A DNA stretch of 64,000 nucleotides from Auanema rhodensis (GCA_964057225.1 OZ059898.1:4650001-4714000); one strand, 5' to 3'. Positions 1 to 14,569 are shown, counted from the stretch's first letter. The notes: generated from the sequence alone by a model not told the origin. Numbers and translations are program-made.

Positions 1-274
1 TGTGGCATCTCAATCTTTGAATTTTGCCCACTTGGCCATCATCTTGAATATTATTGACATACGCGCTAACAATTCATATTCGTTTTCATTGTCATTAATT
101 CTTGAACTATTTCAATATCTTGTATTTCTTTTCTTTTCAAATAGCCATACACTAGATTAATTTTCATTGTCCACTTTCGCTCTTCTTCCATTCCATGTTT
201 ATTTACTGAGTACTTAGCATTTGTAAAAATTTATTATGTTCTTCCAGGTAGAATGAGTGAGCATAAACAATAAG
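1..274. other. non-coding, 5' flank of leishmanolysin gene
   Basis: I see no coding exon or RNA gene. The segment is AT-rich and lies immediately upstream of the metalloprotease start codon at 275, so it probably holds that gene's promoter and 5' UTR. Confidence 0.4.
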
Positions 275-3200
275 ATGAAACCTCGGATAATAGGATTGCA
301 GTTTTTACTGTCAACTTACATTATATCGTCCCTGGATATATTGGTTGATGCCGTTCCATGCTCATACAAAGTAAGGATTTTTTATATTAAGTAACATGTG
401 CTACATATTCATATTCAATTTACTTATTTGAAAACTTTATTCTTGTTTGGATTAATTCTTTTTCTTGCAATCTTTCCTATGATTTTGGTTAAGTGTTAAT
501 CTGTAAAGTAAATAAAACCTGTCGGGCTACCAAAGCTGAATCACACAAGGATGAACCGGCGAACTGTGCTTATATGGAAGGAGAAGTGAAGCGTTCATTA
601 CTAATCTATTTAATCTGTTTCCTTCTACTATTGTACTTACTGATTAACCGCGAAGTTATGATTTCAGACACCACGAGTAGAAAATGTTTTGCTTGAAGTA
701 CCATTGGGAGTGGAAGATGAACACGACGAATATGAATCTTCTTCGAGAGCTCGTCGATCGACAGAAGATGTCTTCCTACCTTTACGCATAAGACTTCATT
801 TTGATGATTCAATACGTAATTTGACGCAAGAAAAGCAACTTTATGTTAACGTAATATAAATTTAAGTTTTTGATGATTATATTGACCTTTCAGAGCTCTT
901 TGCTACCGGAAGCTGCAGGCTTTTGGGAGCGAGCGTTACGAGTTAAACGAACATCTGAAGCTCCTATTCGGCTACGAAGGTATGTCATCATTTTTTTGTA
1001 GTAATTATCTTCTTGTTTGCAGAAAATGCATATCGTCTTTTTATTATTATCGCAAAGATAAACGAGCTTTAGCTTGTGATATTGGCTGTCGTGATATAAC
1101 AAAATGTGGAGAAGCTATAATTCCTCAAGATCATCTTCTCGTATGTTAATACTCTTAATTTTTTTAAAATCAAAGTTGTTTTAGGACTGCTCTTATTGCA
1201 CGTCTTCGGATGACTGTTTCAATAGTGGAATAAATGGGCCTGGTATACAAGATGCTGATTTTGCACTATATGTTACAGCAATAGCCACTCAAAGGTTATT
1301 CTTTTGTTTTTTTTTACTATGTTTTCTAACTGTTTATTTTGTTGTTTTATACCTTGTTTTTCTAATTCTTGAAATTGTAGATGTGAGATGCCTGATACTC
1401 TAGCTTACGCAGCTCATTGTCAACAAGAAGCAGAACTAGACAGGTGCGTTTTGTTGATATGGTTCCAAATTAATTTCAAAACTATTTTTAGGCCTATTGC
1501 TGGTCATGTAAACCTCTGTCCACAGGCTATTTCTACTCATAAACATGATAGAGAAATTCTTGTTTCGACTGTTAAGCATGAATTACTGCATGCCTTAGGC
1601 TTTTCTGTTGGCCTGTTTGCTTTTTTTAGAGATGAAAACGGGAAACCTAGAACTAAGAGGCTTGTTTATTGAGTTTTTCTGCTTTTAATTTGTGGAAGTG
1701 TATTTTAGAAACAGCTACGGAAAGCCACTGACTCTTAACAAAGAAAAAGGAATTTACTTATGGGATTCCAATACTATTGACACTATTCTTCGTTTAGATT
1801 GGTGGACTGGAAAGGGAAAAGTAGGAATCCCTCATTGATATTGATATTATTTTTTGTTTTTAGACTGTTCATCCGGTACGAATGATGGTTACTCCAAAAG
1901 TACGAGAAGAAGCTAGAAAACATTTTGGTTGTGATAATCTGGAAGGTGCTGAATTAGAGAACCAAGGAGGTGATGGTACTGCTTTAACACATTGGGAAAA
2001 GCGCGTATTTGAAGTAAATTTTAGGTATATATGTTTCATTAATAACAAAATATTTTAGAACGAAGCTATGACTGGAACCCATACACAAAATCCTGTGTAT
2101 TCTCGATTAACCTTAGCTTTATTGGAAGATAGTGGTTGGTATAAACCTAATTATGAGTATGTTCTTATATATATGTTTTATTTTTACTTATTGTTTTGAA
2201 GAGTTGCTGAAGAATTGCATTGGGGCAGAAATCTTGGATGCTCTTTTGTTCAGAAAAGTTGTGGCGAATGGATTCATCGTAAACGCAAGCAGTAAGCTCT
2301 CGAAATTGTTTCTTTCTTATTTATTCTATACACAGGGGCAAACTTCCGTATCCATATTGTGATGAGATAAAGCACGATGGTACTAAATCACTAGCTGTTA
2401 CTCGGTATCTATTCCTTCTTGAAAGTTCTAAAACTCTTGTTCAAGGTGCACTTCTCAACGTGATTCCCTTTCTCTGTGTAATTTGATTCCATACAAGCAG
2501 CCTCTTCCTAGACAGGTACACTGTTCACGCTTACAAAAATGTATTGTGGTCATCGATTGCTCTTAAGTTTCGCCATTTTGCTCATCTTGATGGTATTTCA
2601 TCGGAAGGCTTACAATATTATGGAGGGGCAGTTGAATTAGCAGATTTTTGTCCATATTCTCAAGAATTTGAATGGAAAATGATCAATTCATCAATTCGTC
2701 GAGATTCGCGATGTGAACTCGAAGGCAACAATAGAAATGGCGAGGATATTCTTGAGGTTTTGCTTTACCTTGTACAACTCGATTCAACTTTTCGCCACAG
2801 GTATATGGAGCATCATCACGCTGCTTTGACTTTGTTGCACCTTGGACCGAAAGAAAATGCGGCCGACTCCGAACTTTAAGCCATTATATGGCTGGATGTT
2901 ATGAGGTTTTTTTTATTTCTTCTTTCATATAAGAGTTTTTTTTTAGCATTCTTGCGAGAACAATCGTTTATATATTGGTACTCATAACTCTACATTATAT
3001 CCTTGCTTTTTTGATGGACAAGAAGTTCATATTCGCCGAGTTAGTTATTACTTCTTTATCAAGCATTTATGTTTTTTTATGCGTGAAACTACAGTATGAA
3101 ATCGTTATTTTCAGATAACTGAAGGATGGCTAAGAGAAGGAGTAATAGTTTGCCCACCGTGTCGAGATTTTTGTGATAATTGTCAGCTTATTCCAAAAAA

Positions 3201-3357
3201 CGATGAGTATATAGGTAGTAGTTTTTGAAAGATTTCTCATTTGCAAACTAACATTACTTCAGGAGACCCTGAGTTGGACGAACCTTGTAGCAGTACATGG
3301 ATATCTGTGACTCTACCAATAATTTTCTTGCTTTTGTCTTGCCTACTCTCGTCATAA
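275..3357 (+). CDS. LMLN: leishmanolysin-like zinc metalloprotease (invadolysin, M8 family)
   Basis: Eighteen exons join into 662 codons: 275-370, 668-844, 894-979, 1023-1140, 1185-1294, 1381-1443, 1492-1659, 1709-1820, 1864-2013, 2059-2156, 2202-2291, 2336-2404, 2446-2515, 2568-2756, 2801-2905, 2947-3039, 3115-3214, 3263-3357. The product starts with a hydrophobic signal peptide (residues 1-27 or so). The gluzincin-like motif HELLHALGF lies at 246-254, the third zinc ligand in LTHWEKR at about 353, and the met-turn in NEAMTG at about 361-366. The rest is a cysteine-rich M8 C-terminal domain and a hydrophobic tail ([14 protein letters not shown]) that suggests a TM or GPI anchor. All catalytic elements are present, so I expect an active, membrane-attached or secreted peptidase. 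The intron after 1659 only keeps frame if it uses a GC donor. Intron 1 (371-667) holds an extra open stretch that could be a rare cassette exon. Confidence 0.93.
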
Positions 3358-4086
3358 TTTACTCTGTAATTTGCTAGCTTTTCAATTGACCTCAGTCATA
3401 TCACAGTAGGTAATATTTTCAAATTTATTTGACTGCCGGTGCTAGAGACTTACTTGTGATAATCCTTAATCAAATTATTTTATTCACAAAGTGTTCTTTC
3501 CTTTACGTTTTTCAATATTACGGGTCATGTAATGACATAAAATTAATAAATTGTATTATATATTCACCATGTTTTTTTATAAAAATGAATATTATTTATT
3601 ATAAATCCTAGAAAATGATAAGAACAGTTATATTTATTTAAATAACTACCGAAAAATTATAATTTAAAGATAAAATTTAAGTAAAATTTCAAGTTAAAGA
3701 AAAACGTCTAAAAATTCTATTTTTTAAGAAAGACCTAGTTTAATCTTTAACCGATTCCCATTTTTAGTTTTTTTCTGATTGGACTGGCTTATGAGACAAA
3801 AAGACCAAAGAATTTTAAAATATATTAGCTTATTTGTTTATTTGTTTATTTGTTTATTTTGTTTAAATACTTGTTAGTTGTATATTTTAGTTTCGCTGCA
3901 TCTCATGAGAAGCTAATTTATATTTAACACAAAGAAATTAAGTAACAAGCCATTTTTTTTAAAAGTGAGGGTTTCATACAGCCTAACCACAAATAATAAA
4001 AAAAATACTGAAAATGAAAGTAACATTAATTTTCGTTGGAAATATCAGATTGGAAAAAATGGAAAATTGTATAAGTCGTTGTTGTA
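3358..4086. other. convergent 3' flanks, intergenic
   Basis: The 3' ends of the metalloprotease (+) and the deaminase (-) face each other here. The stretch is AT-rich and includes a short TTTATTTG tandem at about 3830-3865. I see no exon. Confidence 0.5.
3830..3865. repeat. TTTATTTG-type simple tandem repeat
   Basis: About four consecutive TTTATTTG-like units can be read directly in the intergenic DNA. Confidence 0.8.
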
Positions 4087-5155
4087 TCATTCAATTAATT
4101 TTCTATGAATATCCATGATATTTTTGAAATACTTCACTGTTTTCACCTGAAAAAATCAGAAGAGTTTGGGATTTTATCGGAACAAATCACCTTTAATTCT
4201 AAAGTAGCATCTTCATCAGCTATAAATGTAGCTGAAGGATGCTGTTGGAGAGCACTGACTGTCCACATATGATTTATTCCACATTCAATAGCCTTAAATA
4301 TCATATACTTAATAAATATGCGTATTAATCTATTTACATTATGAAGTGCCAATGCTTTATGAGCACCTAATACTAGGATAAGAACTTCCTTAGCATCCAT
4401 AACAGTTTGTACACCTACTGTCAAGGCTTGGGTAGGGACTTCAGATATATTTCCACCAAAAAATCTGGCATTAGCCTGAAGACGGCATGTAAAATCTTAA
4501 GAGTCATTCTGCTCACTTGAATTGTATCGGCATTTAAAGTCTTTATGCGTGTTCTTGATGTGAGTGAACTTCCTGGTTCATTGAAGGCTATGTGCCCGTC
4601 AGGTCCAATACCTACGGAATAAAAGATAACAATACGACGAAAAAAAGGATAGAAACCTCCAATGAAAAGGTCAATACCACCTTTAGCAATAATTGTTTTT
4701 TCATACATATCACATTCCTCAAACAAATCCTGGGCATTTCCATCCAGGATATGAACGTTTTTTGGATCAATATCAATAAAACGGAAAAAGTTGTTAAACA
4801 TAAAAGAATGATAAGACTCAGGATGATCTTTAGGTAAACCTATAATAAACCTTATATACAAAAAACCAGACTTAATATAAACATACCAACATATTCATCC
4901 ATATTGAATGTAACTATATTTTTAAATGACACCAGTCCTTGCTCATAGAATTCGATCAATTTTTTATACATTTTCAATGGCGTTGATCCTATTATGAAAC
5001 TTACATTTAGTTTTAATAAGACAAGGCAAACCTGTTGGTAATCCAAGCACAAAGAATTGCTTCTTACCATAGTTATGCTCATTAATTTTCTTCATAACAT
5101 AGCGAGCAGCAAAAGTGGAAGCTTCGTCTGGAGTATCCTCGATTATCAGTTTCAT
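4087..5155 (-). CDS. GNPDA1: glucosamine-6-phosphate deaminase
   Basis: Seven exons (5155-5032, 4988-4887, 4839-4657, 4611-4517, 4475-4338, 4292-4191, 4146-4087) give 267 residues, about the size of bacterial NagB. The enzyme converts glucosamine-6-phosphate to fructose-6-phosphate plus ammonia in the cytosol, in amino-sugar turnover. Key motifs are present: the phosphate loop around GLPTGSTP, the general-base aspartate in [17 protein letters not shown] with the catalytic Asp/His/Glu set, and the C-terminal [14 protein letters not shown] and DEDATLELK. One small departure is Asn where relatives usually have Lys, before AIECG. The reading frame is intact, and I expect a functional enzyme. Confidence 0.95.
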
Positions 5156-6164
5156 CTTCGTAAACTAAGACGAAAGTTGCAGATTTCTGAAAAATGAGGA
5201 CATCAGTTTACCGTGGGTCAACGTTGTGTGAAAAAAAAAATCACATTAGCATTTATTGCCCTTATATGAATGAGTATAGCGAAATTTATGCTGAACAGTG
5301 GAGAAACTTTGTAAATTTTACTTATAAAGAAATTTTGTTATCGTTATCTAATCTACTAAGCTCACCTGAGAACACATTTTAGTGGAAAAAATAATATCAA
5401 TATGTGAAGATACCGAAGTTTATATTGTAAGTCATACATATTCCAAGAAATGTATAATAATAAGGTAGCTATATCCAACTGTATTAAAATAAATAAATGA
5501 AGAATACACTTGTTTTTATTATTTTCTTGAGTATAGAAAGTAAAATTGAAGTATTATTTTCATTTCCCATAGTATTTGCCCAACAAATTTGGTAGAAATG
5601 ATCATAATGAATAAATCCAGAAAAAAAATGCATTACAGTATCTTATCAAGTTTCATCGTTTTTTATTAAACATATGATAAAAAGATATTTCATTGTTAAC
5701 AAGAAATATCATTTTTCCCATTATAAACTGTATTTCACAATTTTTTTATCTTATACAAGTTTTCTTATTCGTATTTTCTACAAGTTTCTATAATTCTCGA
5801 GCACTGAAGATTCTAAAATATCAATACACAGTACAACATTGCCTGCCACTGGCGTCGGCTGAGAAATAGCCGAGGTCCTCAGTCTTGCGTACATCACGTG
5901 GGGAGGACGGCGGTTTTAAACGTTTCTGAATTACTTGTTATCAGCTTGTTCGATATTCATGAGTACTATGTTCAATATGAACGTTTATAAAGTAAATGTG
6001 ATAGTGAAATTAGAAGATATAATATAATAGTAATAGTATGCTATGAGTTAAAGTTTATTTAATTATTTGCAATTCTTAAAAATTCTTTCGAACAACTGCA
6101 CCCATTCATAGAACCTTATTCATTTTCATTTTCCTGTATTTTTAGAATCAACATTGTTCAGAAA
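5156..6164. promoter_or_regulatory. divergent promoter region, deaminase / UBE3D-like
   Basis: About 1 kb separates two divergently transcribed genes. It is mostly AT-rich, with one short GC-rich island at about 5838-5922. That island contains a 6-bp stem hairpin (5855-5873) and a CACGTG E-box at 5895-5900. I see no exon I can support. A 62-codon open frame near 5194-5382 has no recognisable features. Confidence 0.4.
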
Positions 6165-7921
6165 ATGCCTGCTGAATGGCACGAAAGATCTTTTTTCCTA
6201 GAAGTTAAGCCTCGTACCGACCTTGCTTCTCTTTTTGTGGATTGCCCTCCAAACGGAGATGGCGATGATAAAGAGTTTGTCATAAAAGTCTCACTTCATC
6301 CTTCTCTTATGTTCAGAAACAATTGCTTGGATATGGTCAGAGTTGGAGAGAACTCGGTTGAACTTGGTTTGCCATCTGCATTAACAGAGCATATATCACC
6401 ACTGCCTGGTATATAAATATATAATTGAAAATCTTAGTTAGAGCCAGAGTTTTCAGCTTTCAACCAGCGATACTCAGCTAAGATTTCTGGGTTGTATTTA
6501 TCACCGGATTCGGTTTGCTCACCTACTTGGGCCGATAATAAACGTCTATTTATGTGCAAAGTTCGAGCTGCAAAGGATCAAGATCAACCATTAGGTGAAC
6601 TAACTTATTATTTATAACCATTGAAAGTATATTTCTTTAGTACCAAAACAATTTCATCGATTAGCGAAAGAAATAAGCCCTATCGAACCCATTAAAGCAT
6701 TTGTTGAAGAAAATAACGGAAAATCTCTGCTCATAACATGTAATCAATGCAGTTATTCTCTTATTTCAATACAACAAGGGTAAAGAATCTATACGCAGTT
6801 TCATATATTTAAAACTGAATTTAGAAATACATCAATGGGTTGGCTACCATCTGATGATTGGATGCAAACATCACCATCAGTTGATTACTATTGCAGAGAT
6901 ACTTGCGGTGCTGGGTGTGATCCTCATAAGTTAGATCTATTTGAGTATCGTTTTGTAATATGGATATTCGTCTAGACATGGAAATCATAGAAATGGGTTG
7001 GAAAATGAAGGAATTCATTCAGAATGGCTTCCTACTCCAACAAAATTGATGATTAGTCAGTCATACATTGTACTTCATCAAGAGGTATATTTGCACGTGT
7101 AATAATATTTAGGATTTTTTTGATTGAATAGTTTATTTTTCCTAATTTTGTTTTCATCAGATGTGCTGTGAAGGAATTTTCATAGAAGATAAACATGCTT
7201 TGTGCGGAGGTTGTCATGCTGAATTAGGATTTCTTGTGCCAAGTAAATATTACCTGCGATCCGAAATATATATCGTTTTTAGATAAAAGTAATCTGATAA
7301 TGCTTCATCACTCAACATCTAATTTGAGTTTTGATGGGAAGCAATTCCTTACTGAAAGGTTTGAAAAGTTAACTAGCCGCTTATAGTTCTTGGTTTAGAT
7401 TTTCTGATCGATCAATGTTTTTCACTCAAATGCTACTCTCATCTTGTGAAACTAAGTCCAGTTTGAAACTTGTTATCAGATCACTTGATAAAACTCCTCA
7501 TATATTAGTATAATATTTTTATATTAATCAAAATGCATCAATTCTCTTCAGGTCTGGCTTTTGGACTCATATGTCCTCCTCGCTTCGGGTGATCTCAGAG
7601 CTGAAAATGAAATTAATAGTAACAATGAAGTTATAAACGGTATTAAATTCTAATAAGCTAGTATATCTTATTTACTTGACAGAAGAAATTAAACCATTTC
7701 CTGCTATCAAAATGCTCTATAAGGTTTTTGACGCTGAGACTGCTGCTAGCGATCCTCGAGCAAATGGTGAAGATGCTTCTGTGGGTCTGATTGATTTGCC
7801 TCTTCCTTGCTGTATTCAGTTGATCGAAACTCTTCTCCGATCTTCACACACTTTACCTCCTGCTTGCCGTTCTGTTGGTCAGTTTTATGTAGGCTTTCTT
7901 CGTTTAGCAGAAACTGCCTAA
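6165..7921 (+). CDS. UBE3D: UBE3D-like E3 ubiquitin ligase (HECT_2 / E2-binding family)
   Basis: Ten exons (6165-6408, 6457-6594, 6641-6779, 6825-6929, 6976-7084, 7161-7242, 7283-7358, 7399-7507, 7552-7639, 7683-7921) give 442 residues. Support for the family comes from the order of motifs: an N-terminal beta-rich region, the LITCNQC strand, a WLPSDDW motif followed by a cysteine cluster (YYCRDTCGAGC), then MCCEGI, ALCGGCHAELGF and a C-terminal Leu-rich part ending in FLRLAETA. Family members bind cyclin-B-type E2s and act as atypical E3 ligases. The cysteines probably bind zinc. Assignment rests on remembered family pattern rather than a search. The exon phases add up exactly. Confidence 0.72.
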
Positions 7922-8294
7922 GTCCAAACCCAGTCTGATGAATGTGATTTTGTTTGATCCTTTGTTTATTTTTTCTGTTTTAACAACAAAGTGCTTCCAA
8001 ACAACTTGGTATTTTTTTCACGAGTCTCTTTGTTAATTGTACTGTTAGTTATTCAACTGTACGCTTTTTTGTTATCTTCGTCATAATGTTTTTTCATGTA
8101 CCTTTTCTGTTTAGTTGGCCAATTCTGAATAAATGTTTACAAAATTATTCAACACAATATGACAAATTTTAATGGTAATCTTCAGCCAATATCACCAATA
8201 CGAACGAATAAAATGAAAAAGAATTATTATTACAGTGTCAACCAGTAAAATACCCGATTAAGTTTTTGGAAAACCTAGAAACAATTTTGGTTTA
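7922..8294. other. convergent 3' UTRs
   Basis: Tail-to-tail spacer between the UBE3D-like gene and the zinc-finger gene. It contains an AATAAA poly(A) signal near 8129 on the + strand. Nothing coding was seen. Confidence 0.5.
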
Positions 8295-9328
8295 TTAAAC
8301 AAGGGCAGAAAACATCTCGGATGTTTTCTCCACAAGAGCATCCCTATCCACTTCCCTAGAAAATAATAAGTATGTAACTTAGTGATACGAGTGAAAACTT
8401 ACAATAAATCAATCACAGTTCCCTTCGGACATACTTTTTCAAAATGAATTCGGAAATTCAATTGTTTCCTCAATACACCACAAATAGAGCATTTGTATCT
8501 TGAGATTATGTAGCATTACATGAATTTAAAAAAATAACTAACCTTTTTATATTATAGTGAAGCATACAGTGCTTGATCTTTTCTTCCAATGATTTTTTGT
8601 TTACACCGCAAATCTATACATAAATATATAACTTCTGACAGATGGTTTTTTCTGCTAAACATACATTGCAACGCCTTTTATCTTGAATTGGAGTAACTCC
8701 GTATCTACTAACAGGTCTAGCAGCGCGGGGAGGTCTTAGAGACATGTTATGAATAGTAGTATCCTTATTATATGGTGCTGGGGTTTTAATAATAGGAGTA
8801 GTTAAAGCAATAACTCTGAAATAAACTTTTAAGCTTAATCAAACAATTAAAAAGGCATACTGTGTATCGTCTCGACCAACTTTACGTTCTGGTGAGTTAA
8901 ATATATCATATACCATAGATGCAGGAGGCATTGTGGTTGGTGTTTCGGGCTCTGGAGCTGGCAAAGCAAGATAGCTTTCCCCAATAGAAGGTTTCGAATA
9001 AACTGGCAATTCAATTTGGTTAGGAACAATGGGATGCTTTCGAACTAATACATTAACAGTTCTTTGCTCTAGTGCCAAAGCTTCCCTGAAAATACAAAAA
9101 TGTTTAAGATATGAGTGTTTTGGCTATTAAAATGTAACAGACTAACGGAGTTGTCCATTCAATTCCGCGTGAAAGCGGAACTGTTCTCACAAATAGATTT
9201 TCGAAGCCATTTTCAATCTTAAATTTATGGAAAAATTAAATATGAAGCATTCTAGTTGAGTGAAAACTTACCAAAATACTGGATAACTTCCCTAAATCAT
9301 TTACAGGTAACCTTATTTCCACTTCCAT
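8295..9328 (-). CDS. C2H2-type zinc-finger protein, function unknown
   Basis: Seven exons (9328-9272, 9217-9147, 9085-8861, 8815-8665, 8613-8543, 8498-8403, 8355-8295) give 243 residues. The N-terminal two thirds is unrecognised: a short MEVEIRLP start, then a Pro-rich linker (LPAPEPETPTTMPP) and a basic Pro/Arg stretch (SLRPPRAARP). The C-terminal third has two zinc-finger-like modules, CNICG with HCMLH and then KCSICG with FRIHFEKVCP. It is probably nuclear and nucleic-acid binding, but no target can be inferred. The start codon sits three bases behind an orphan TTTTAG acceptor, a likely trans-splice site. RAD1 lies 401 bp upstream on the same strand. Confidence 0.75.
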
Positions 9329-9357
9329 GAGCTAAAACAGAAATAAATTAAAACAAT

Positions 9358-9388
<31 letters not shown>

Positions 9389-9729
9389 TTATTTTGAAAA
9401 ACATTCAGGTAAGTATTATAATTTCAAAATTTAACAATAGAAAAAATAAAAATTTGGCGCCACTATATACTAAATATTTTTTAGACATTTAGTTATTATT
9501 TTGCTAACGGTAAATCTTCTGCTGGGCAATCAGTGATCTGTTAACTACAGTGCATCTGCTAAGTATTTACCAAATAATGTTAACACGGTTTTGTGAACAT
9601 ATTGTTGTTTTATCGGGATTTATTTATTAAGATTAATTTTATATTGTAAAAGTTCAACAATTAGAGATCTTTATTTCGAGAAAATTTCAATTTTAAGGAA
9701 TGCATATGAAATGGAATTATAAGGATAAT
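9329..9729. other. spacer between RAD1 stop and zinc-finger gene start, with (AT)n
   Basis: The spacer lies between two same-strand genes. It contains an (AT)n run at about 9358-9384 and otherwise unremarkable AT-rich DNA. It may be intercistronic or a separate promoter. Confidence 0.45.
9358..9384. repeat. (AT)n microsatellite
   Basis: About thirteen uninterrupted AT dinucleotides read directly from the sequence. Confidence 0.9.
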
Positions 9730-10910
9730 TTAAAGATCGTAGTCTTCGTTATCGGCAACACACTGAAATATTCATCTGATAATTATTAATATCTTGAACC
9801 ATACGAAGAATTCAATAAAAAACTGTTGTTGCTCTGGCCTCTCAATAGCTAGCTGGACACATAGAACGCCTCTGCCATCTAAGCAAAGAGTAACCTAGAT
9901 TAGGTTTATATATTTTTCAATAGGTGGTATAAATTCTATTTTACTTTCGACGCTAAATTTAAAGCTGAAGACATTCGTTTAACAAGTAAGATACGATATT
10001 TGTGACTGACATTTGCTTCACATTCAATTTTCTCGATTAGCTCTGAGTGAGACGGAAAGTTCATCTTAAAATTTTTTTTTAATGCGCGTTACTGTGGTAA
10101 ATTTACAGTGACTTTGCCTATATCTCCCTGAGATGTGATAGAAAATTTTCTGGAGCAAACTTCTAAGACCATTGCGTGGCTAGTATCATCTAAACCCTAA
10201 GAACCAGTTATGGTGCTATGTATGTATAGTACAGCTCATCAACTAACTTTGATGACATCTCTGAATAGTTCTGGTCTCATTTTTATCTTAGCTTTTATTT
10301 CATCTGGATTGAAATCGAAATCGAGCACCTAAGCATATGGATGAATCTTGGCGAAACTAACAAAGATAGGATACTGCTTCAGGCTCCACGGTGTGAATGC
10401 TAGCTTGAACAATATAATCATCTTCACTAGCTGCCAGAGTTATATGCAATGGCTCACCAAAACCATCGTAAGACAATTTCATTGTTATATTGTTTCCATC
10501 AAGCATTGATAAAATTTCCTTTAATCTCTCATATTATCTTCCCTTTAGGAATATTATTTACCGTTAATTCATGAATAGGCACTCTGAAGTTAACATCTTC
10601 TCTTATGATAAACGCTGAGAAAACAGGATATTCAAAATATATATTCGCCTCAAAATATGAATATTTTCAATTTATATACTTGATATAGGAACCTGCTCGC
10701 AATGCTGATCATCTACTATTATACGAATGCCAGTTTTAGTTACGTGAAACGTGCACCCCTTAAAATGTGTGAAAAGGTTGTTCACAATTAAAGAAATACC
10801 TCTCGAAACATAACAGTTTTCAACACAGAGCAAAACTCTTTTGCATTTTCCATTTTCAATTCAAGACAGTGCATTTGGCCTTCTCGAACATCATCAGCCA
10901 TCATTTGCAT
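9730..10910 (-). CDS. mrt-2: checkpoint clamp subunit RAD1 (nematode MRT-2)
   Basis: Nine exons (10910-10800, 10758-10693, 10648-10562, 10518-10375, 10328-10248, 10196-10107, 10064-9945, 9894-9805, 9762-9730) give 273 residues, close to the ~280 of other RAD1 proteins. Every intron is in phase 0. The product follows the PCNA-like fold of RAD1: an N-terminal strand with MENAKEFCSVLKTV, then GCTFHVTKTGIRIIVDD, VLDFDFNPDEIKAK, KYRILLVKRMSSALNLASKV, LDGRGVLCVQLAI and a short acidic tail VADNEDYDL. RAD1 joins HUS1 and RAD9 in the 9-1-1 clamp that signals DNA damage. In C. elegans MRT-2 also protects telomeres. All exons are short, so simple ORF scanning misses this gene. Confidence 0.88.
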
Positions 10911-11558
10911 CTCGAAACTTAATATAGCAAAACTGACTTTAACAAAAAACCAATTGTAGTGAATGAAATGAAATCATGAAATGAATCAAACCAATAAGTA
11001 GAAAATGTCTAATATTTCTTATAGTTTCCAAATCCGAACATTTCAAATAAGATAAAATTAGATAACTTTAAAGCCATGTCATTTAAACTTCTGTTTTTAC
11101 ATAACACAACAGAAAAAAGTTAAAATTTATTTCGTAAACAAAATTAACTGGACAACATTAGTTCACAAATAATACTAAAGGACTTTAACTCTCGATTTTT
11201 CCCAAGATTCCAAACTACCAAAGTATACTGTTTGCTTTATTTAGTCTCAATCCTTATATTCTCATATAAATCAACCAAATTTATATTTATAAATAATAGA
11301 AATAGCCACATTTTTAAGTCATATATGTATTCTACTAGTTATAAATCCTGACGCGAAAAGGGTGTTTAATTTGGGCGGTTTTAGACCTTTACTTATTTTC
11401 ACTGCTCATCTATTTTAACTTATTTATATTTTTAAAAATTAAAAGATTGTATATATTTTGTTATTTGTATGCAAAATATTATGGTATATTATAGCGGCGT
11501 TTAAATTGTTTCTATGTGAAATCTGTTGTATATAGCATGTTAGAGATTTTTAGCCATA
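10911..11558. promoter_or_regulatory. divergent intergenic region, RAD1 / COX7C-like
   Basis: About 650 bp of AT-rich DNA between two divergent starts. I found no exon. A TTTTTAG acceptor at 11547-11553 just ahead of the COX7C-like start looks like a trans-splice site. Confidence 0.4.
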
Positions 11559-11904
11559 ATGAACCGTGCTCTTCTTGCTGTTGCTCGCCAAACTATGGCT
11601 CGTCGTTCCCTTCATAAGGGTATCGACTCTACCCCTCCTCTTCGCTATACTTCAAATGCCGAGAAGGTTCGTTTTCTTAGTTAATATGTGTTCTATTCTA
11701 TTTTATAGATTGGACTTTATGCTCTTATTGCTGGTACTATCCTCTCATATCCAACTTATGTTCTTCTTAACCTCAACAATCTCCGTCCAATGGTTTGTTT
11801 TTTTGTTTTGCTTTTAATATAATTTGGCTTTCATTAAGGCTGAAAATTCATTGGCTCCTGAGGTTCAAGAACAACTTGATGCTATGCGCGCTGCCCGCAA
11901 GTAG
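11559..11904 (+). CDS. small mitochondrial inner-membrane protein, COX7C-like
   Basis: Three exons (11559-11666, 11709-11792, 11839-11904) give an 85-residue protein. The N-terminus is a basic amphipathic mitochondrial presequence (MNRALLAVARQTMARRSLHK). One transmembrane helix follows at about residues 38-57 (GLYALIAGTILSYPTYVLL), then a short hydrophilic tail. Size and layout match small respiratory-chain subunits, and the closest family I recall is nematode cytochrome c oxidase subunit 7C. This identification is tentative. Mitochondrial targeting and a single TM are well supported. The start lies right behind a TTTTTAG acceptor, probably for a spliced leader. Confidence 0.6.
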
Positions 11905-12129
11905 ATAGCGAATGATCGAATAAATGTTCTAGTATACAATGTTTGTTTCATTTAGTAAATAATATGCATTAGTAATTCAATTTTTATATTCTATATACTA
12001 TATATTAAGAATAACAAATCACTTAAACAGTAAAACAATGTAACAGGAATAGCTAATCTATAACAAAGTAAAGTAACAATCTAATTCTAGTAACATCTAA
12101 GCTTGAGATAATATAATGAAAGATTATGA
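11905..12129. other. convergent 3' UTRs of COX7C-like and EF-Tu genes
   Basis: Short tail-to-tail spacer with AATAAA at about 11920 for the + strand gene. No other feature was seen. Confidence 0.5.
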
Positions 12130-14092
<1,963 letters not shown>

Positions 14093-14569
14093 TTCACCGG
14101 GATACCCACTATAAAAAGGTTGATTAAAAAAAAATAGAAACTTGCTGAAAATGGAAAAACAAATTGAAAATCTGAATAGGAGAATAGGTTCAGCACTACA
14201 ATTACGAGCAACGGAATTTTCTGATTACAAGGAAGCTTTGTAAACACAGTAAGATTAAATTCTAATTGGAGCAGGTTGTAACACAGTAGAGCGTTTTTAT
14301 TGGAATCATTTAAAATATTATTTAACAAACTATCGGTGAAACTGAAATTCAAAATTACTGTGCAGAAGATTAATAAAATTTCAAAACTAGTGATCCAATG
14401 TCTTTATACTGACCTGATTTGAAAAAAATGAATTTTTATTATATTATTTGGCTATAAAATTAAAATGAGTTCATATTGTTAAAACTTATTTTTTCCTCAT
14501 CTATAATTCTGATAAAAGCTGATGTTTCTAAATTATATGTTTAGGAATTTGATTTTGTCCTCATGTGAA
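14093..14569. promoter_or_regulatory. divergent intergenic region, EF-Tu / SWAP
   Basis: AT-rich spacer between divergent genes. A TTTAG acceptor ends at 14544, 25 bp ahead of the SWAP start, and a TTTTTTATAG acceptor precedes the EF-Tu start on the other strand. Both are plausible trans-splice sites. No exon was seen. Confidence 0.4.

Noticed and set aside
493..667. Extra exon in the first leishmanolysin intron
   Set aside because: The stretch is open in one frame but no acceptor keeps phase 0, and direct joining of 370 to 668 gives the family-like sequence. It was kept only as a remote cassette possibility.
5194..5382. A 62-codon open frame in the deaminase/UBE3D spacer
   Set aside because: No splice partners, no domain features and AT-rich codon content typical of intergenic DNA.
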